NCBI GenBank assembly: GCA_027308685.1 | Contig: DAIDEE010000060.1 | Location: forward strand, 1-64,000 | Source: Acidocella sp. | GTDB taxonomy: Bacteria; Pseudomonadota; Alphaproteobacteria; Acetobacterales; Acetobacteraceae | Reading direction: 5' to 3' | Length of the DNA: 64,000 nucleotides | Shown here: piece by piece, positions 1 through 8,891 of the stretch | How the letters are laid out: each line of letters opens with the position of its first letter | How positions within the stretch are numbered: position 1 is the stretch's first letter | Notes under the pieces: generated by a model | The model's input: only the letters and a program-made list of their open reading frames with translations | Databases searched by the model: none | Told to the model about the DNA's origin: nothing | Program-made: the position numbers and the translations under genes

Positions 1-1948
1 GTATGACCTGGGGGCGGGGCTGCGGTGCCTGCGGATGTGGCTGCTCTACCTGCGGGCGGAACTGCGGCGCTTGCGGCATGGCGGCCTGGGGATGGAAAAC
101 GGGCGCTTGCGGGTGTGGTTGTTGCACCTGTGGTTGCTGCACCTGTGGTTGCTGCACCTGCGTCTGTACCGCTTGGGGGTGGAATTGCGGTACCTGCGGG
201 TGGGGCTGTTGATCCTGCGGGTGAAATGGCTGTGGCGCCTGGGGATGAGCAGGTGGCTCCGGCGGGCGGCCTTGTTGAGGCGTTTGCGGGTGAATGGTGT
301 TGGGCTGTTGCGGATGGAGGCCCTGCGCGGGAGGCAACTGGCCAGGGTGCCCACCGTTCACGGGCGGTGGGGGTGGCGCGTGGAAGCCGGGGGTTGCGCC
401 GGTAAAATTTGGGTGACCCGGCACATTGGATGGTGGCACGACATGATTGGCGCCGCTGGCAAGGGGCGGTTGCCCGACCATGCCAGGGCGTACTGGAGGA
501 TGTTGAGCAAATTCAGTGGGATGTGGGACAACGCCCGGGCGGATTTGGGCTAATGGCCGGGGTGCGGGGGGTAGATAGGTACCCGGATGCCCATTCGGTG
601 CGTGGTCACCGGTATGTGGCATGATCGGTCTTGCTGCAGCCAGAATATTTTCCGGCGCTGGCCGGCCGGCTTGCCTGACGTGCTCTCCGTTGCTCATGGC
701 CGCACCAGGGATCATGGTGGCGGCGGCGTGGTTGGCGAGATGGTTATAGGCGAAGTTTTTGTCGTCGCCGTAGTAATAATTATTGCGGGTATTCACCACG
801 TTGATGTTACGGACATTCACGATATTGATCCGCCGGACGTAATCAGGTGAGCTGCGATAATAGGGATAATAGGGCTCGTTGGGCGCCAGCGGCACCCAGC
901 CGACTGAATGTGAGGCGAGCAGCGCGGCCGTGATGCCGACGCCGACGCCGAGGCCGAAGAAGCTGACGACGGCCGGCGCATAAACCGGCTGGTAGTAGCG
1001 ACCGTAGTCGCCGCCTTCAGAATAATCAGGAGCAGGTGCCCAACCCCAACGGTCGTGGTCGTGGAACCAGCGGCCATAATGGAAGGGCGCGAAGCCCCAG
1101 GGCTCATCCTCCACCCAGGTCCAGCCCCAAGGTGCGATGTTTGCCCAATGGCCTTCCCGGTAGGGAGCCCAGCCGGCGCTGACTTGCGGGTACCAGACCG
1201 CGCCGTAGGTGGGGTCTTGCCCCCAACTGCCGTAGGAACTCAACTCCGCCACGCCGGTCATTTGGCCCACCAGAGGCGGGACATATTGTGGTGGTGGCGG
1301 CGCGGATTGGGCCAAAATGCTGCTGGCAAAACTGCCGGGTTGGGCGGCGATGCGTTCGGCCTGGATGGGGTCGGTGCCGGTGAGAACGGCCTCCTGGCCC
1401 TGTGGGACCTCGATGGTTACCGCGTTGGTGGTGACCACGGCGGCACCTTGCAGGCTTTCAACGATGGTTGGGTTGTCGGTATCCCCGGCGATGACATCGT
1501 ACTGACCATCCTGCGAGATGGTGACGCTGGCGCGCGGCGTTGCGATGGTAAAGGTTTGGCCGGGTTGCAGGTCGTTTAGCGTGAACATCGCCTCACCCTG
1601 GCTTTCGGTGACGGCCAGATTGCTATCGCTCAACTGCGTGATTTGTAATTCAGTGTCGCTGTTAAGCGAAATTTTACTGGCATTGAGGGCGATGGCGGCT
1701 TGAGCGCCATCCTGTGTGTAGAGTGAATCACCCTCAGCAACCGGATAATTCACCGCTGCCGCCGCCCAGCCACCGGAGCCGGAACCGTTAAACGACACTG
1801 CACCGCGGACATAGGCAATTTGTCCAACCCGTGAGGGCGGAGGGGCGGCAACCTGGGCCTGTGCTGCAACCGGTATCAGGGGCAATGCCAATGACAACGA
1901 CGTTGTGAACGACAACGCACGTCGGAACCCGGAAAATTGCTTGGTCAC
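1..1948 (-). CDS. Exported FecR/DUF6600-type protein with P/Q/H-rich tail (partial, 3' end outside window)
   Basis: The minus strand is open from a GTG at 1948 to the left edge (about 649 codons, no stop reached). GGAG lies 8 nt before the GTG. A signal peptide of about 30 residues (hydrophobic LSLALPLIPVAAQA) is followed by a FecR-like beta region (QGEAMFTLNDLQPG), then an aromatic repeat region of the DUF6600 type (YGSWGQDPTYGAVWYP, GWAPYREGHW, GFAPFHYGRW), and finally a long tail of Pro, Gln and His. The two domain types are my recognition of the pattern; DUF6600 proteins have no firmly assigned role. It is probably periplasmic or surface exposed. The C-terminus is not visible, so total length and any anchor are unknown. 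Confidence 0.75.
   Translation of the reverse strand, partial: MTKQFSGFRRALSFTTSLSLALPLIPVAAQAQVAAPPPSRVGQIAYVRGAVSFNGSGSGGWAAAAVNYPVAEGDSLYTQDGAQAAIALNASKISLNSDTELQITQLSDSNLAVTESQGEAMFTLNDLQPGQTFTIATPRASVTISQDGQYDVIAGDTDNPTIVESLQGAAVVTTNAVTIEVPQGQEAVLTGTDPIQAERIAAQPGSFASSILAQSAPPPPQYVPPLVGQMTGVAELSSYGSWGQDPTYGAVWYPQVSAGWAPYREGHWANIAPWGWTWVEDEPWGFAPFHYGRWFHDHDRWGWAPAPDYSEGGDYGRYYQPVYAPAVVSFFGLGVGVGITAALLASHSVGWVPLAPNEPYYPYYRSSPDYVRRINIVNVRNINVVNTRNNYYYGDDKNFAYNHLANHAAATMIPGAAMSNGEHVRQAGRPAPENILAAARPIMPHTGDHAPNGHPGTYLPPAPRPLAQIRPGVVPHPTEFAQHPPVRPGMVGQPPLASGANHVVPPSNVPGHPNFTGATPGFHAPPPPPVNGGHPGQLPPAQGLHPQQPNTIHPQTPQQGRPPEPPAHPQAPQPFHPQDQQPHPQVPQFHPQAVQTQVQQPQVQQPQVQQPHPQAPVFHPQAAMPQAPQFRPQVEQPHPQAPQPRPQVI
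119..163. repeat. 15-bp tandem repeat, three units, inside the P/Q/H-rich tail
   Basis: Three consecutive 15-bp units (119-133, 134-148, 149-163) differ at only a few bases and encode QVQQP-type pentapeptides in the minus-strand gene. The surrounding sequence has a looser 15-18 bp periodicity giving HPQAPQ-like peptides. Such units can expand or contract by slippage, which would change only the length of the tail because the unit is a multiple of three. Confidence 0.7.
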
Positions 1949-2199
1949 TGGTGTAACTCCTCAGCGGTGTTTGTTGTCAAGACGACACATAGTGCTGAGG
2001 GTTATGGATTTCTATGGTCAAAATCATGGCATTGCGGGGGCATATTGTCGCTGGATGTTACGAGAGGAGCTTTGCATGAATTGTCACGCCGACGTGATAG
2101 GCTGTTACATTTCAACACGCTCCCGCCGTAAAGATGACGCAAATATATGGAACGATCTAAAGATCAAATTTTATGTCTTTCGGCATGAAGGAGTGGACA

Positions 2200-2430
2200 A
2201 TGATTAAATCCAGAATGAATTTAGCGTCAGAAACCAAAACGCGCTTATTGCGGCCGCTGAAGACTTTGGCTGCTCTCGGTCTCGTGGCAACATCGCTCGC
2301 GGGTTGTGTTGTGTATCCAAGCGCGGGTTATGGACGCGGCTATACGTATGCGCCGGCACCGGTTTATGTGGCCCCGCCGCCAGTGGTGTTTGGGTTTGGG
2401 TATGGTGGCGGCTGGGGCGACCGCGACTAG
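2200..2430 (+). CDS. Small lipoprotein, Tyr/Gly/Pro-rich, function unknown
   Basis: A 76-residue protein. AAGGAG sits 6 nt before the ATG at 2200, which decides this start over an upstream ATG at 2173 with no Shine-Dalgarno. An N-terminal basic stretch and hydrophobic segment end in a lipobox (SLAGC), so it should be processed and lipidated. The mature part is very short and made mostly of Tyr, Gly, Pro and Val (GYGRGYTYAPAPVYVAPPP), with no recognised domain. It is divergent from the FecR/DUF6600-type gene on the left and both are exported, so a shared envelope role is possible but unproven. Confidence 0.6.
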   Translation: MIKSRMNLASETKTRLLRPLKTLAALGLVATSLAGCVVYPSAGYGRGYTYAPAPVYVAPPPVVFGFGYGGGWGDRD

Positions 2431-2450
2431 CGTTAAAGCCGGAGCGTTTT

Positions 2451-3866
2451 TTAGAGAGCGCGGCGGATGATTTCGTCCACCAAATTGTCGATATCTGTTG
2501 CTACCGTGCGGTGGTTTACGATGGCGGCACGGATGGCGCGTTGACCGTTGATGGTGGTGGTGGAGGGCACGAATAGCCCCGCTTCCTGAAGGTCGGCTAC
2601 CAGGCTGGCATTCTGGGAATCGGTAAAATTTTTCACGCGGAAGCAGACAATGTTGAGCGGCACAGGTGCGAGACATTCCAGGACATTCGATTGTTCGATG
2701 CGGTGGGCTAGGTGTTTTGCCAGCGCGCAGGTGTGGTCGATGACCTGCCCGAGCTTTTCGGAACCAAAGGCTGAGATTGTCATCCATACTTTAAGAGCAC
2801 GAAAGCTGCGTGAAAGGTCGGGGCCGAGGTCGCATGGCCAGGGTTGGCCCCCTGCGAGACCGCGGGCGGCGGCGGCGAGGTAGTTGGTGGATTGAGAAAA
2901 CGTTGCTTCATGCAGTGCCGGGTCGCGGATGAGAATGCAGCCGGCATCGTAAGTTACTTGCGCCCATTTATGAAAATCTAGAGCGATTGAATCGGCCTGC
3001 GCGATACCAGTGAGCTGCGGACGCAGTGTTGGTGACAAACATGCGAGTGCACCGAATGCGCCATCGACATGGAACCAGAGGCCAAATTCGCGGGCGATTT
3101 CAGACAGCGCCGCCAGATCGTCGAACGCGCCGACATCGACGCTGCCGGCGGTGCCAATGATAAGGAATGGGGTTTTGCCGGCAGCCTGGTCGGATTCTAT
3201 GGCAGTGCGGAGGGCTGGGATGCTCATGCGATAATCGGAGTCGGTAGGGATTTTACGCAAGGCGTTGAAGCCCAGGCCGGCCATATCCAGGGCACCGGGC
3301 ACACAGCGATGCACGCCCTGGCTGGCATAGGCGACGAGGGGGGCGCTGCCCAGGCCATCTTCTCGCGCGCTATGTCCGAGGATTTTGTAGCGTGCGCAAA
3401 GTACGGCGATGAAGTTGGCCATCGAGGAGCCGGTAAGCAGCAGGCCGCTGGTGGAGACAGGCATACCAGTGATTTCTGCGGCCCAGGCGATGACCTGGCG
3501 CTCCACGGCCAGCCCGACATGGTCGCGTCCGCCGCAATTTTCGTTCATCGCACCGGCGAGTAAATCCGCCAGCATGGCGACGGCGTTGCCCCCGCCCTGT
3601 ACCCAACCCATGAAGGTAGGGTGGGTGTTGCCGGAAACGTAGGGCTGGATATTGGCGCGGAAACTCTCGTAAAGGGGCGCAATGTCCTGCCCCAGCTGTG
3701 GCAGTGGTTTTTGAAAATTGGCCCTTACGGCTGACGGCATTGGCTGCCAAACCGGCTTATCACGAAGGTTGGCGAGGTGGTTGAATATATCATCGATCAT
3801 CTGGTGGCCGGTCGCGCGCAAGGTGGCCCAGTCTGCAGGGTCGAGCGATGAGTGATGAGTGTCCAT
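2451..3866 (-). CDS. PLP-dependent group II amino-acid decarboxylase
   Basis: A 471-residue protein of the aromatic-amino-acid / glutamate decarboxylase superfamily, the normal length for the family. The PLP lysine is K300 in LDFHKWAQV, preceded by HVDGAFG (266-272) where the Asp contacts the pyridine nitrogen; the N-terminal part has the family pattern HPTFMGWVQ. It should decarboxylate an L-amino acid to an amine plus CO2 in the cytoplasm; the substrate cannot be told from sequence. It lies downstream of livK in the same direction. The ATG at 3866 directly abuts the T-run of a terminator hairpin and has no Shine-Dalgarno; no other Met occurs until residue 23, so the start is uncertain. Confidence 0.85.
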   Translation of the reverse strand: MDTHHSSLDPADWATLRATGHQMIDDIFNHLANLRDKPVWQPMPSAVRANFQKPLPQLGQDIAPLYESFRANIQPYVSGNTHPTFMGWVQGGGNAVAMLADLLAGAMNENCGGRDHVGLAVERQVIAWAAEITGMPVSTSGLLLTGSSMANFIAVLCARYKILGHSAREDGLGSAPLVAYASQGVHRCVPGALDMAGLGFNALRKIPTDSDYRMSIPALRTAIESDQAAGKTPFLIIGTAGSVDVGAFDDLAALSEIAREFGLWFHVDGAFGALACLSPTLRPQLTGIAQADSIALDFHKWAQVTYDAGCILIRDPALHEATFSQSTNYLAAAARGLAGGQPWPCDLGPDLSRSFRALKVWMTISAFGSEKLGQVIDHTCALAKHLAHRIEQSNVLECLAPVPLNIVCFRVKNFTDSQNASLVADLQEAGLFVPSTTTINGQRAIRAAIVNHRTVATDIDNLVDEIIRRAL

Positions 3867-3898
3867 AAAAAAACCCCGAAGAAAAACTTCGGGGTTTC
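3867..3898 (-). terminator. Rho-independent terminator after livK
   Basis: On the minus strand an 11-bp GC-rich stem (arms 3887-3897 and 3871-3881, loop of five) is followed at once by a run of seven T. It ends livK transcription. The T-run runs straight into the ATG of the decarboxylase gene, so read-through or a promoter inside the hairpin region would be needed to express that gene. Confidence 0.85.
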
Positions 3899-3912
3899 TA
3901 GGCGATCGCCAA

Positions 3913-3941
3913 GTTAAGTGCCAGCGCGGCTGGCACTTAAC
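3913..3941. repeat. Perfect 13-bp inverted repeat, second hairpin after livK
   Basis: Two perfect 13-bp arms (3913-3925 and 3929-3941) are separated by GCG and start about 10 nt after the livK stop codon. There is no T-run. Together with the terminator at 3867-3898 it makes a double hairpin. It could protect the 3' end of the livK transcript, since binding proteins are needed in excess over the permease. That role is inference. Confidence 0.75.
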
Positions 3942-3950
3942 GAATGGCGA

Positions 3951-5066
3951 TTATTTGGCGGTGATCAGAACCGGTGCGCCGTTGTGCCACTTGTAAATAG
4001 CGTAAGCGGCATCGACGACGTCACCCTTGCTGTCGAACTTCAACGGACCAAGAACCGACGGCCACGGGCCGCCAGCCTTCAGTTCCTTGGATACCAGCGA
4101 GCCTTTTACGCTATGGGCTTTTTTGGCGGCTTCAGCCCACACCTGGATGGTGGCGTAGGAGTACAGCACGTAGCCGGAGGGGTCTTGGTTGGCTTTTTTC
4201 AACTCATTAACCACAGCAGCGGCAGCGGAGCCAACTTCAGCCGGTGGCGGGAAGGTGAACAGCATGCCTTCAGCGGCAGGGCCGGCAACTTGCCAGAGGG
4301 CTGAAGCCTGAGCTGCATCCTCAGAGAAATATTGCGGTGTGTAGCCCTGGGCGGCGCCGCCGCGCATGATCAGGCCGGCGTCGGCATAATAGCCGCCGAT
4401 ATAAACCAGGGTGATGCCCTGTTGCTTCAGGCGGCTGATCAGAGCGGAATAGTCTTTATCACCGGCGGTGTAGGAGGTGTCATACGCATCAGGGATACCG
4501 AGCTTCTTCAGGTTCATACGAACCTGATCAGCAATGCCTTTACCGTAGGTCGAGTTGTCATCCAGCACGGCGATTTTGGCGCCCTTGAAATGTTTGGCGA
4601 TGTATTCGGCTGCAACCTTGCCCTGCTGGTCGTCACGGCCGCAGGTACGGAAAGTGAAGGCTGAACCATCGTCGGTGTAGTTGGGGTTGGTGGATGCCGG
4701 AGAGATTTGGAGGATACCGTTGTCGGTATAGACTTTGCTGGCCGGGATTGAGGAAGCCGAGCAGAAATGACCATCGACCATCACCACGCCATCAGACACC
4801 AACTGGTTGGCGGCGGTAACAGCTTGCTTCGGATCGCAGGCGTCATCCTGTACGACCTCAACTAGTTTTTTGCCGAGGACGCCGCCCTTGGCATTGATAT
4901 CGGCGACAGCCTGGTCAGCGCCGACTTTCTGCTGGACGCCGAATGCGGCGTTCGAGCCGGTCAGCGGACCCGCCATGCCAACCTTGGTTTGGGCTTGTGC
5001 CGGGGCGGCTGCCACGGCGAAGCTGAGTGCAAGCGTTGCTGCTGTGCAAAAAAGATATTTTTTCAA
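3951..5066 (-). CDS. livK: Branched-chain amino-acid ABC transporter, periplasmic binding protein
   Basis: A 371-residue protein of the LivJ/LivK type-1 periplasmic binding fold. The signal peptide (MKKYLFCTAATLALSFAVAAAPAQA) is followed by KVGMAGPLTGSNAAFG, the usual start of the mature protein, and by family patterns DDACDPKQAV and GHFCSASSIPASKVY. It should bind leucine, isoleucine, valine or a related amino acid in the periplasm and deliver it to LivHM. It is the last gene of the liv operon, 72 bp after livF, and is closed by a double hairpin. Confidence 0.92.
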   Translation of the reverse strand: MKKYLFCTAATLALSFAVAAAPAQAQTKVGMAGPLTGSNAAFGVQQKVGADQAVADINAKGGVLGKKLVEVVQDDACDPKQAVTAANQLVSDGVVMVDGHFCSASSIPASKVYTDNGILQISPASTNPNYTDDGSAFTFRTCGRDDQQGKVAAEYIAKHFKGAKIAVLDDNSTYGKGIADQVRMNLKKLGIPDAYDTSYTAGDKDYSALISRLKQQGITLVYIGGYYADAGLIMRGGAAQGYTPQYFSEDAAQASALWQVAGPAAEGMLFTFPPPAEVGSAAAAVVNELKKANQDPSGYVLYSYATIQVWAEAAKKAHSVKGSLVSKELKAGGPWPSVLGPLKFDSKGDVVDAAYAIYKWHNGAPVLITAK

Positions 5067-5138
5067 ATCGCGGCTCCTGTTGGTTAAGTTTTGGATCGTT
5101 ATGCTTAAGCGAAGTATGCAACCATTATCGGTAACATT

Positions 5139-5858
5139 TCAATGGCCGCCTTCTAGATAGGCGGCACGAATTTCTGGCCGGGCGAGCAGGTCGGTCCCGG
5201 TGCCAGCCATGGTGATGGCACCGTTGACCAGAACATAACCGCGGTCTGCCAAGCGTAAAGCCTGATTGGCGTTTTGTTCAACCAGCAGAACGGTGAGCCC
5301 GGTTTCCTGGTTGAGCTTTTTGATCGCACCAAAAATTTGCTTGATGACCAGCGGGGCGAGGCCCAGCGAAGGTTCGTCGAGCAGCAGCAGTTTTGGCTTG
5401 GACATCAGGGCGCGGGCGATGGCCAGCATTTGCTGCTCACCGCCTGACAGTGTGCCGCCACGCTGGGCGAAACGTTCCTTCAGGCGCGGGAACAGTTCGA
5501 ACATCAGTTCAAGCTGCTTGTCGTAGTCTTGAAATTTGATGACCTGGCTGCCCATCAGCAGATTTTCCTCGACGCTCATGCGCGGAAAAATACGCCGTCC
5601 CTCGGGTGATTGCGCAATCGCGCGGCGGGCGATCAGGTGCATTGGCAGGTTGGTGATGTCCTCGCCACGATAGATGATGCTGCCGGACTTGGCGCGGGGG
5701 TTACCGCAGATGGTCATCATCAAGGTGGATTTGCCGGCACCATTGGCGCCGATGAGGGTGACGATTTCGCCTTCATTAACCTCCATATTGACGTCGCGCA
5801 GGGCCTGGATCTGACCGTAAAACGTGTTGACGCCGGTTAGTGAGAGAACGGCGGTCAT
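5139..5858 (-). CDS. livF: Branched-chain amino-acid ABC transporter, ATPase LivF
   Basis: A 239-residue ABC ATPase. Walker A is GANGAGKST (37-45), the signature is LSGGEQQ (137-143) and Walker B is LLLLDEP (157-163) followed by SLGLAP, which is typical of LivF. It powers import with LivG on the cytoplasmic face of LivHM. The start overlaps the livG stop by 4 nt (ATGA), so translation is probably coupled. Confidence 0.93.
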   Translation of the reverse strand: MTAVLSLTGVNTFYGQIQALRDVNMEVNEGEIVTLIGANGAGKSTLMMTICGNPRAKSGSIIYRGEDITNLPMHLIARRAIAQSPEGRRIFPRMSVEENLLMGSQVIKFQDYDKQLELMFELFPRLKERFAQRGGTLSGGEQQMLAIARALMSKPKLLLLDEPSLGLAPLVIKQIFGAIKKLNQETGLTVLLVEQNANQALRLADRGYVLVNGAITMAGTGTDLLARPEIRAAYLEGGH

Positions 5859-6706
5859 TCTGCGGCCGCCAAGGTTTCGGCGATGGGCGCATCGGGGTCG
5901 TCATCATCACCCTCGCCGAGGTAGGCGGAGATGACGGCAGCGTCGTTGCGGATTTCAACAGGCGTGCCGTCGGCAATTTTTTTGCCATGATCGAGGACGA
6001 TGATATGGTCGGAGATTTTCATCACCACCCCCATGTCGTGTTCGATGAGGAGCAGCGAACAGCCATCAGCCCGGATTTTCAGCAGCAGGTCGTTCAACGC
6101 CTGGCTTTCACGCGGGTTCAGCCCGGCGGCAGGTTCATCGAGGCAAAGTAAAACCGGATCGGTGCACATCGCGCGGGCGATTTCCAGGCGGCGTTGGGCG
6201 CCATAGGGCAGGGAGGCGGCGGGGTCGTCAGCGCGGTCGATGAGGTTGGTGGCAGCCAGCCAATGCTTAGCGCGGTCGATGGCAGCTTTTTCGGCGGCGC
6301 GATATTTGCCAATACCAAGGATGGCAAGCACGCCAAAGCCGGTGGCGGCTTGCAATTCATTATGTTGCGCCACCAGTAAGTTTTCCAGCACCGTCATGCC
6401 GCCGAATAGCCGAATGTTTTGGAACGTGCGGGCGACGCGGCCTTTTTTGGCGATGGCGTGGCCGGGAAGCTTGTTGAGCAGCATTGAAGCGCCGGCCGTA
6501 TGGGCGATGGAGATGCTACCGGAGGTTGGTTTGTAGAAGCCGGTGATGCAGTTGAAGACCGTGGTTTTGCCAGCGCCATTGGGGCCGATAACAGCGGTGA
6601 TGTCGCCGCGTTTGGCATTGAAGCTGAGCGCATTAACGGCCGTGAGGCCGCCGAAGCGCATGGTGAGGTCGGTTACGGTGAGAAGTGTGTCGCCCATGTT
6701 AGCCAT
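5855..6706 (-). CDS. livG: Branched-chain amino-acid ABC transporter, ATPase LivG
   Basis: A 283-residue ABC ATPase with Walker A GPNGAGKTT (41-49) and Walker B LLCLDEPAAGLNP. The usual LSGGQ signature is replaced by LPYGAQRRLEIARAM, which is the normal LivG variant. The C-terminus carries an acidic tail (GEGDDDDPDAP) and an Ala-rich end beyond the usual LivG end. It overlaps the 3' end of livM by 8 nt and the start of livF by 4 nt, so the three are tightly coupled. Confidence 0.93.
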   Translation of the reverse strand: MANMGDTLLTVTDLTMRFGGLTAVNALSFNAKRGDITAVIGPNGAGKTTVFNCITGFYKPTSGSISIAHTAGASMLLNKLPGHAIAKKGRVARTFQNIRLFGGMTVLENLLVAQHNELQAATGFGVLAILGIGKYRAAEKAAIDRAKHWLAATNLIDRADDPAASLPYGAQRRLEIARAMCTDPVLLCLDEPAAGLNPRESQALNDLLLKIRADGCSLLLIEHDMGVVMKISDHIIVLDHGKKIADGTPVEIRNDAAVISAYLGEGDDDDPDAPIAETLAAAE

Positions 6707-7979
6707 GTCCTTCGGAGATCATGTCGGATGAGATGATTTTTGCCTTGCCGAGCGAGACGGAGGGCGTGCGGGTGGAAATGAAACCGCGGGGCCGCACCAC
6801 CATGATGGTGACCAGAGCGATACCGAAGATCAGCATACGGTAAATTTGTAAATCCTGCAGCAGTGCGGGGACACCGATCATTACGATGGCGGCGAGCGCC
6901 ACACCTAGTTGGCTACCGGCGCCGCCAAGCACCACGATGGCAAGCACGGTAGCGGATTCGATGAAGGTGAAGCTGTCAGGGCTGATAAAGGCCTGGCGGG
7001 TGGCGAAGAAACAGCCAGCGAAGCCACCGAACATGGCGCCGATGGCAAAGGCGGTGAGTTTGGTATTGCGAAGGTTAATGCCGAGCGAGCGACAGGCAAT
7101 TTCATCCTCGCGCAAAGCCTCCCAGGCGCGGCCTAATGGCTGACGGCGCAAGCGCAATGTTACCCAATTTGTGAGCAAGGCGAGTGCCAGAATAATATAA
7201 TAGAGATAGGTTGTGCGCTGCGATGGGTCCGGGTCGATGTGGAAGAAGTTTGATACGGTGCCGGGGCCGCCTGCCATGTCGAAGGTGAGGCCAAACAATG
7301 TGGGGTGCGGAATATCGTAAATGCCGTTGGGGCCGCCGGTGAGCGAGACCCAGTTGGTGATGACGAGGCGAATAATTTCCCCGAAGGCGAGTGTGACGAT
7401 GGCCAGGTAATCGCCTCGCAACCGCAGCACCGGGAAGCCGAGAAAGATGCCCCAGGCCGCCGCAAGGATGCCGCACAGCGGCAGACATTCCCAGAAGGTG
7501 AAGTTGAAATAATGCGAGAGCAACGCAAAGCTGTAAGCGCCCACGGCATAAAATGCCACATACCCAAGGTCGAGCAGGCCGGCGAGACCGACCACAATGT
7601 TCAGACCCCAGCCGAGCATGACGTAGGTCATGATGAGGACGCCAAGGTCGACGTAGGAATTGTCGATCCCTGGGATTAACGGCAGGGTGATGGCGAAAAT
7701 AAGCAGAGCCGGGGCGACATATTTGCCGGATTTGGTAACAGCAGCGGCGAGTTTGACGGCTGGGACTCGGGTGGCGCGGTGGTCCTGCCAGAGCAGCAGC
7801 AGGAAGCGGGCCGCAATGCTGAGGCCGACTGCGATTGCCAGTAACACCGGCCTGGTGGCCAGGGCGAGGTTACCGTTTGTGCCGTCGGTCAGTTGTAAAC
7901 CGAGGAACGGGCCAAATAGTAAAAACGCCACGCCGCCAACGATTAGGGAATCTTTAATATTGTCGGCGAGATGTCTCAT
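6699..7979 (-). CDS. livM: Branched-chain amino-acid ABC transporter, permease LivM
   Basis: A 426-residue membrane permease. It has the longer LivM form with an extra N-terminal hydrophobic segment (DUF3382-like region, residues 1 to about 95) before the conserved core, which includes YVMLGWGLNIVVGLAGLLDLGYVAFYAVGAY, split over several transmembrane helices, and the EAA-like loop AWEALREDEIACRSLGIN. It forms the inner-membrane channel with LivH. Only 3 nt separate its start from the livH stop. Confidence 0.92.
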   Translation of the reverse strand: MRHLADNIKDSLIVGGVAFLLFGPFLGLQLTDGTNGNLALATRPVLLAIAVGLSIAARFLLLLWQDHRATRVPAVKLAAAVTKSGKYVAPALLIFAITLPLIPGIDNSYVDLGVLIMTYVMLGWGLNIVVGLAGLLDLGYVAFYAVGAYSFALLSHYFNFTFWECLPLCGILAAAWGIFLGFPVLRLRGDYLAIVTLAFGEIIRLVITNWVSLTGGPNGIYDIPHPTLFGLTFDMAGGPGTVSNFFHIDPDPSQRTTYLYYIILALALLTNWVTLRLRRQPLGRAWEALREDEIACRSLGINLRNTKLTAFAIGAMFGGFAGCFFATRQAFISPDSFTFIESATVLAIVVLGGAGSQLGVALAAIVMIGVPALLQDLQIYRMLIFGIALVTIMVVRPRGFISTRTPSVSLGKAKIISSDMISEGHG

Positions 7980-7982
7980 GGC

Positions 7983-8891
7983 TCAGACCTTCTCGATGTC
8001 GTTGCGGCCGAGGAGACCTGTGGGCATGAACATCAAGACGATGGCGAGAATGGAATACACAGCGACATCCTTATAGGCGACCGTGGCATAGCCGGACCAA
8101 AAGGCTTCGATCAAGCCGATGAGCAACCCGCCGAGGACCGCACCCGGCAGACTGCCTATGCCGCCCAGCACGGCAGCGGTAAAGGCTTTGATGCCGGCGT
8201 TGAAGCCGATGTAAAAATCGATCACGCCATAATACAGCAGGAACATCACCCCGGCGACGGCAGCCAGTGCCGAGCCGATAATGAAGGTATAGCTGATGGT
8301 GCGGTTGGTATCGATGCCGAGCAAGGCGGCCATTTTAGCGTCTTGCTCGACCGCACGCATGGAGCGACCAAGCGGGGTTTTGGTGACGATGTATGTGAAG
8401 ATGCCCAAGGTCACCAAGGTGACAACGACGATGGCGATTTGCATCCAGGAAAGCTGCACCACGAAGCCGTTTTCGTTCATCAGCACAAAGCCGCCGGGAA
8501 CTGCGACCGGGATCGCGCGTTCAAGGGCGCCTTGGCTGGTTTGCACGTAGTTTTCCAGCAAGATCGACATGCCGATGGCGGAGATTAGAGGTGCCAGGCG
8601 AAACGAGCCGCGCAGGGGACGATAGGCAACGCGCTCGATTGAAAAACCATATAACGCGCAAACGCCGGCCGACAGAATTAATGCCGCCAGTATGCCCATT
8701 GGCACTGAGGTGACCCCAGTTAACGCGGTGAGGACGATAATGCCCACGAACGCGCCCACCATGAATACGTCACCATGGGCAAAATTGATCATACCAATGA
8801 TGCCGTAGACCATGGTGTAGCCTACGGCGATCAAGCCATAAATCATGCCGAGCGTAATGCCGTTGACCAGTTGTTGAAGCGCATACGCCAT
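7983..8891 (-). CDS. livH: Branched-chain amino-acid ABC transporter, permease LivH
   Basis: A 302-residue membrane permease and the first gene of livHMGFK. Family patterns are visible: LVNGITLGMIYGLIAVGYTM at the N-terminus, GMINFAHGD, and RAVEQDAKMAALLGID in the cytoplasmic loop that contacts the ATPases. AAGGAT lies 6 nt before the ATG. Upstream is a 345-bp gap that carries a palindrome shared with the rpiR promoter region, so transporter expression may be under the RpiR-type regulator (inference). Confidence 0.92.
   Translation of the reverse strand: MAYALQQLVNGITLGMIYGLIAVGYTMVYGIIGMINFAHGDVFMVGAFVGIIVLTALTGVTSVPMGILAALILSAGVCALYGFSIERVAYRPLRGSFRLAPLISAIGMSILLENYVQTSQGALERAIPVAVPGGFVLMNENGFVVQLSWMQIAIVVVTLVTLGIFTYIVTKTPLGRSMRAVEQDAKMAALLGIDTNRTISYTFIIGSALAAVAGVMFLLYYGVIDFYIGFNAGIKAFTAAVLGGIGSLPGAVLGGLLIGLIEAFWSGYATVAYKDVAVYSILAIVLMFMPTGLLGRNDIEKV

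Noticed and set aside
7971-8588. 205-codon plus-strand frame opposite livH
   Set aside because: Shadow of a GC-rich membrane-protein gene; no ribosome site, no recognisable motifs.
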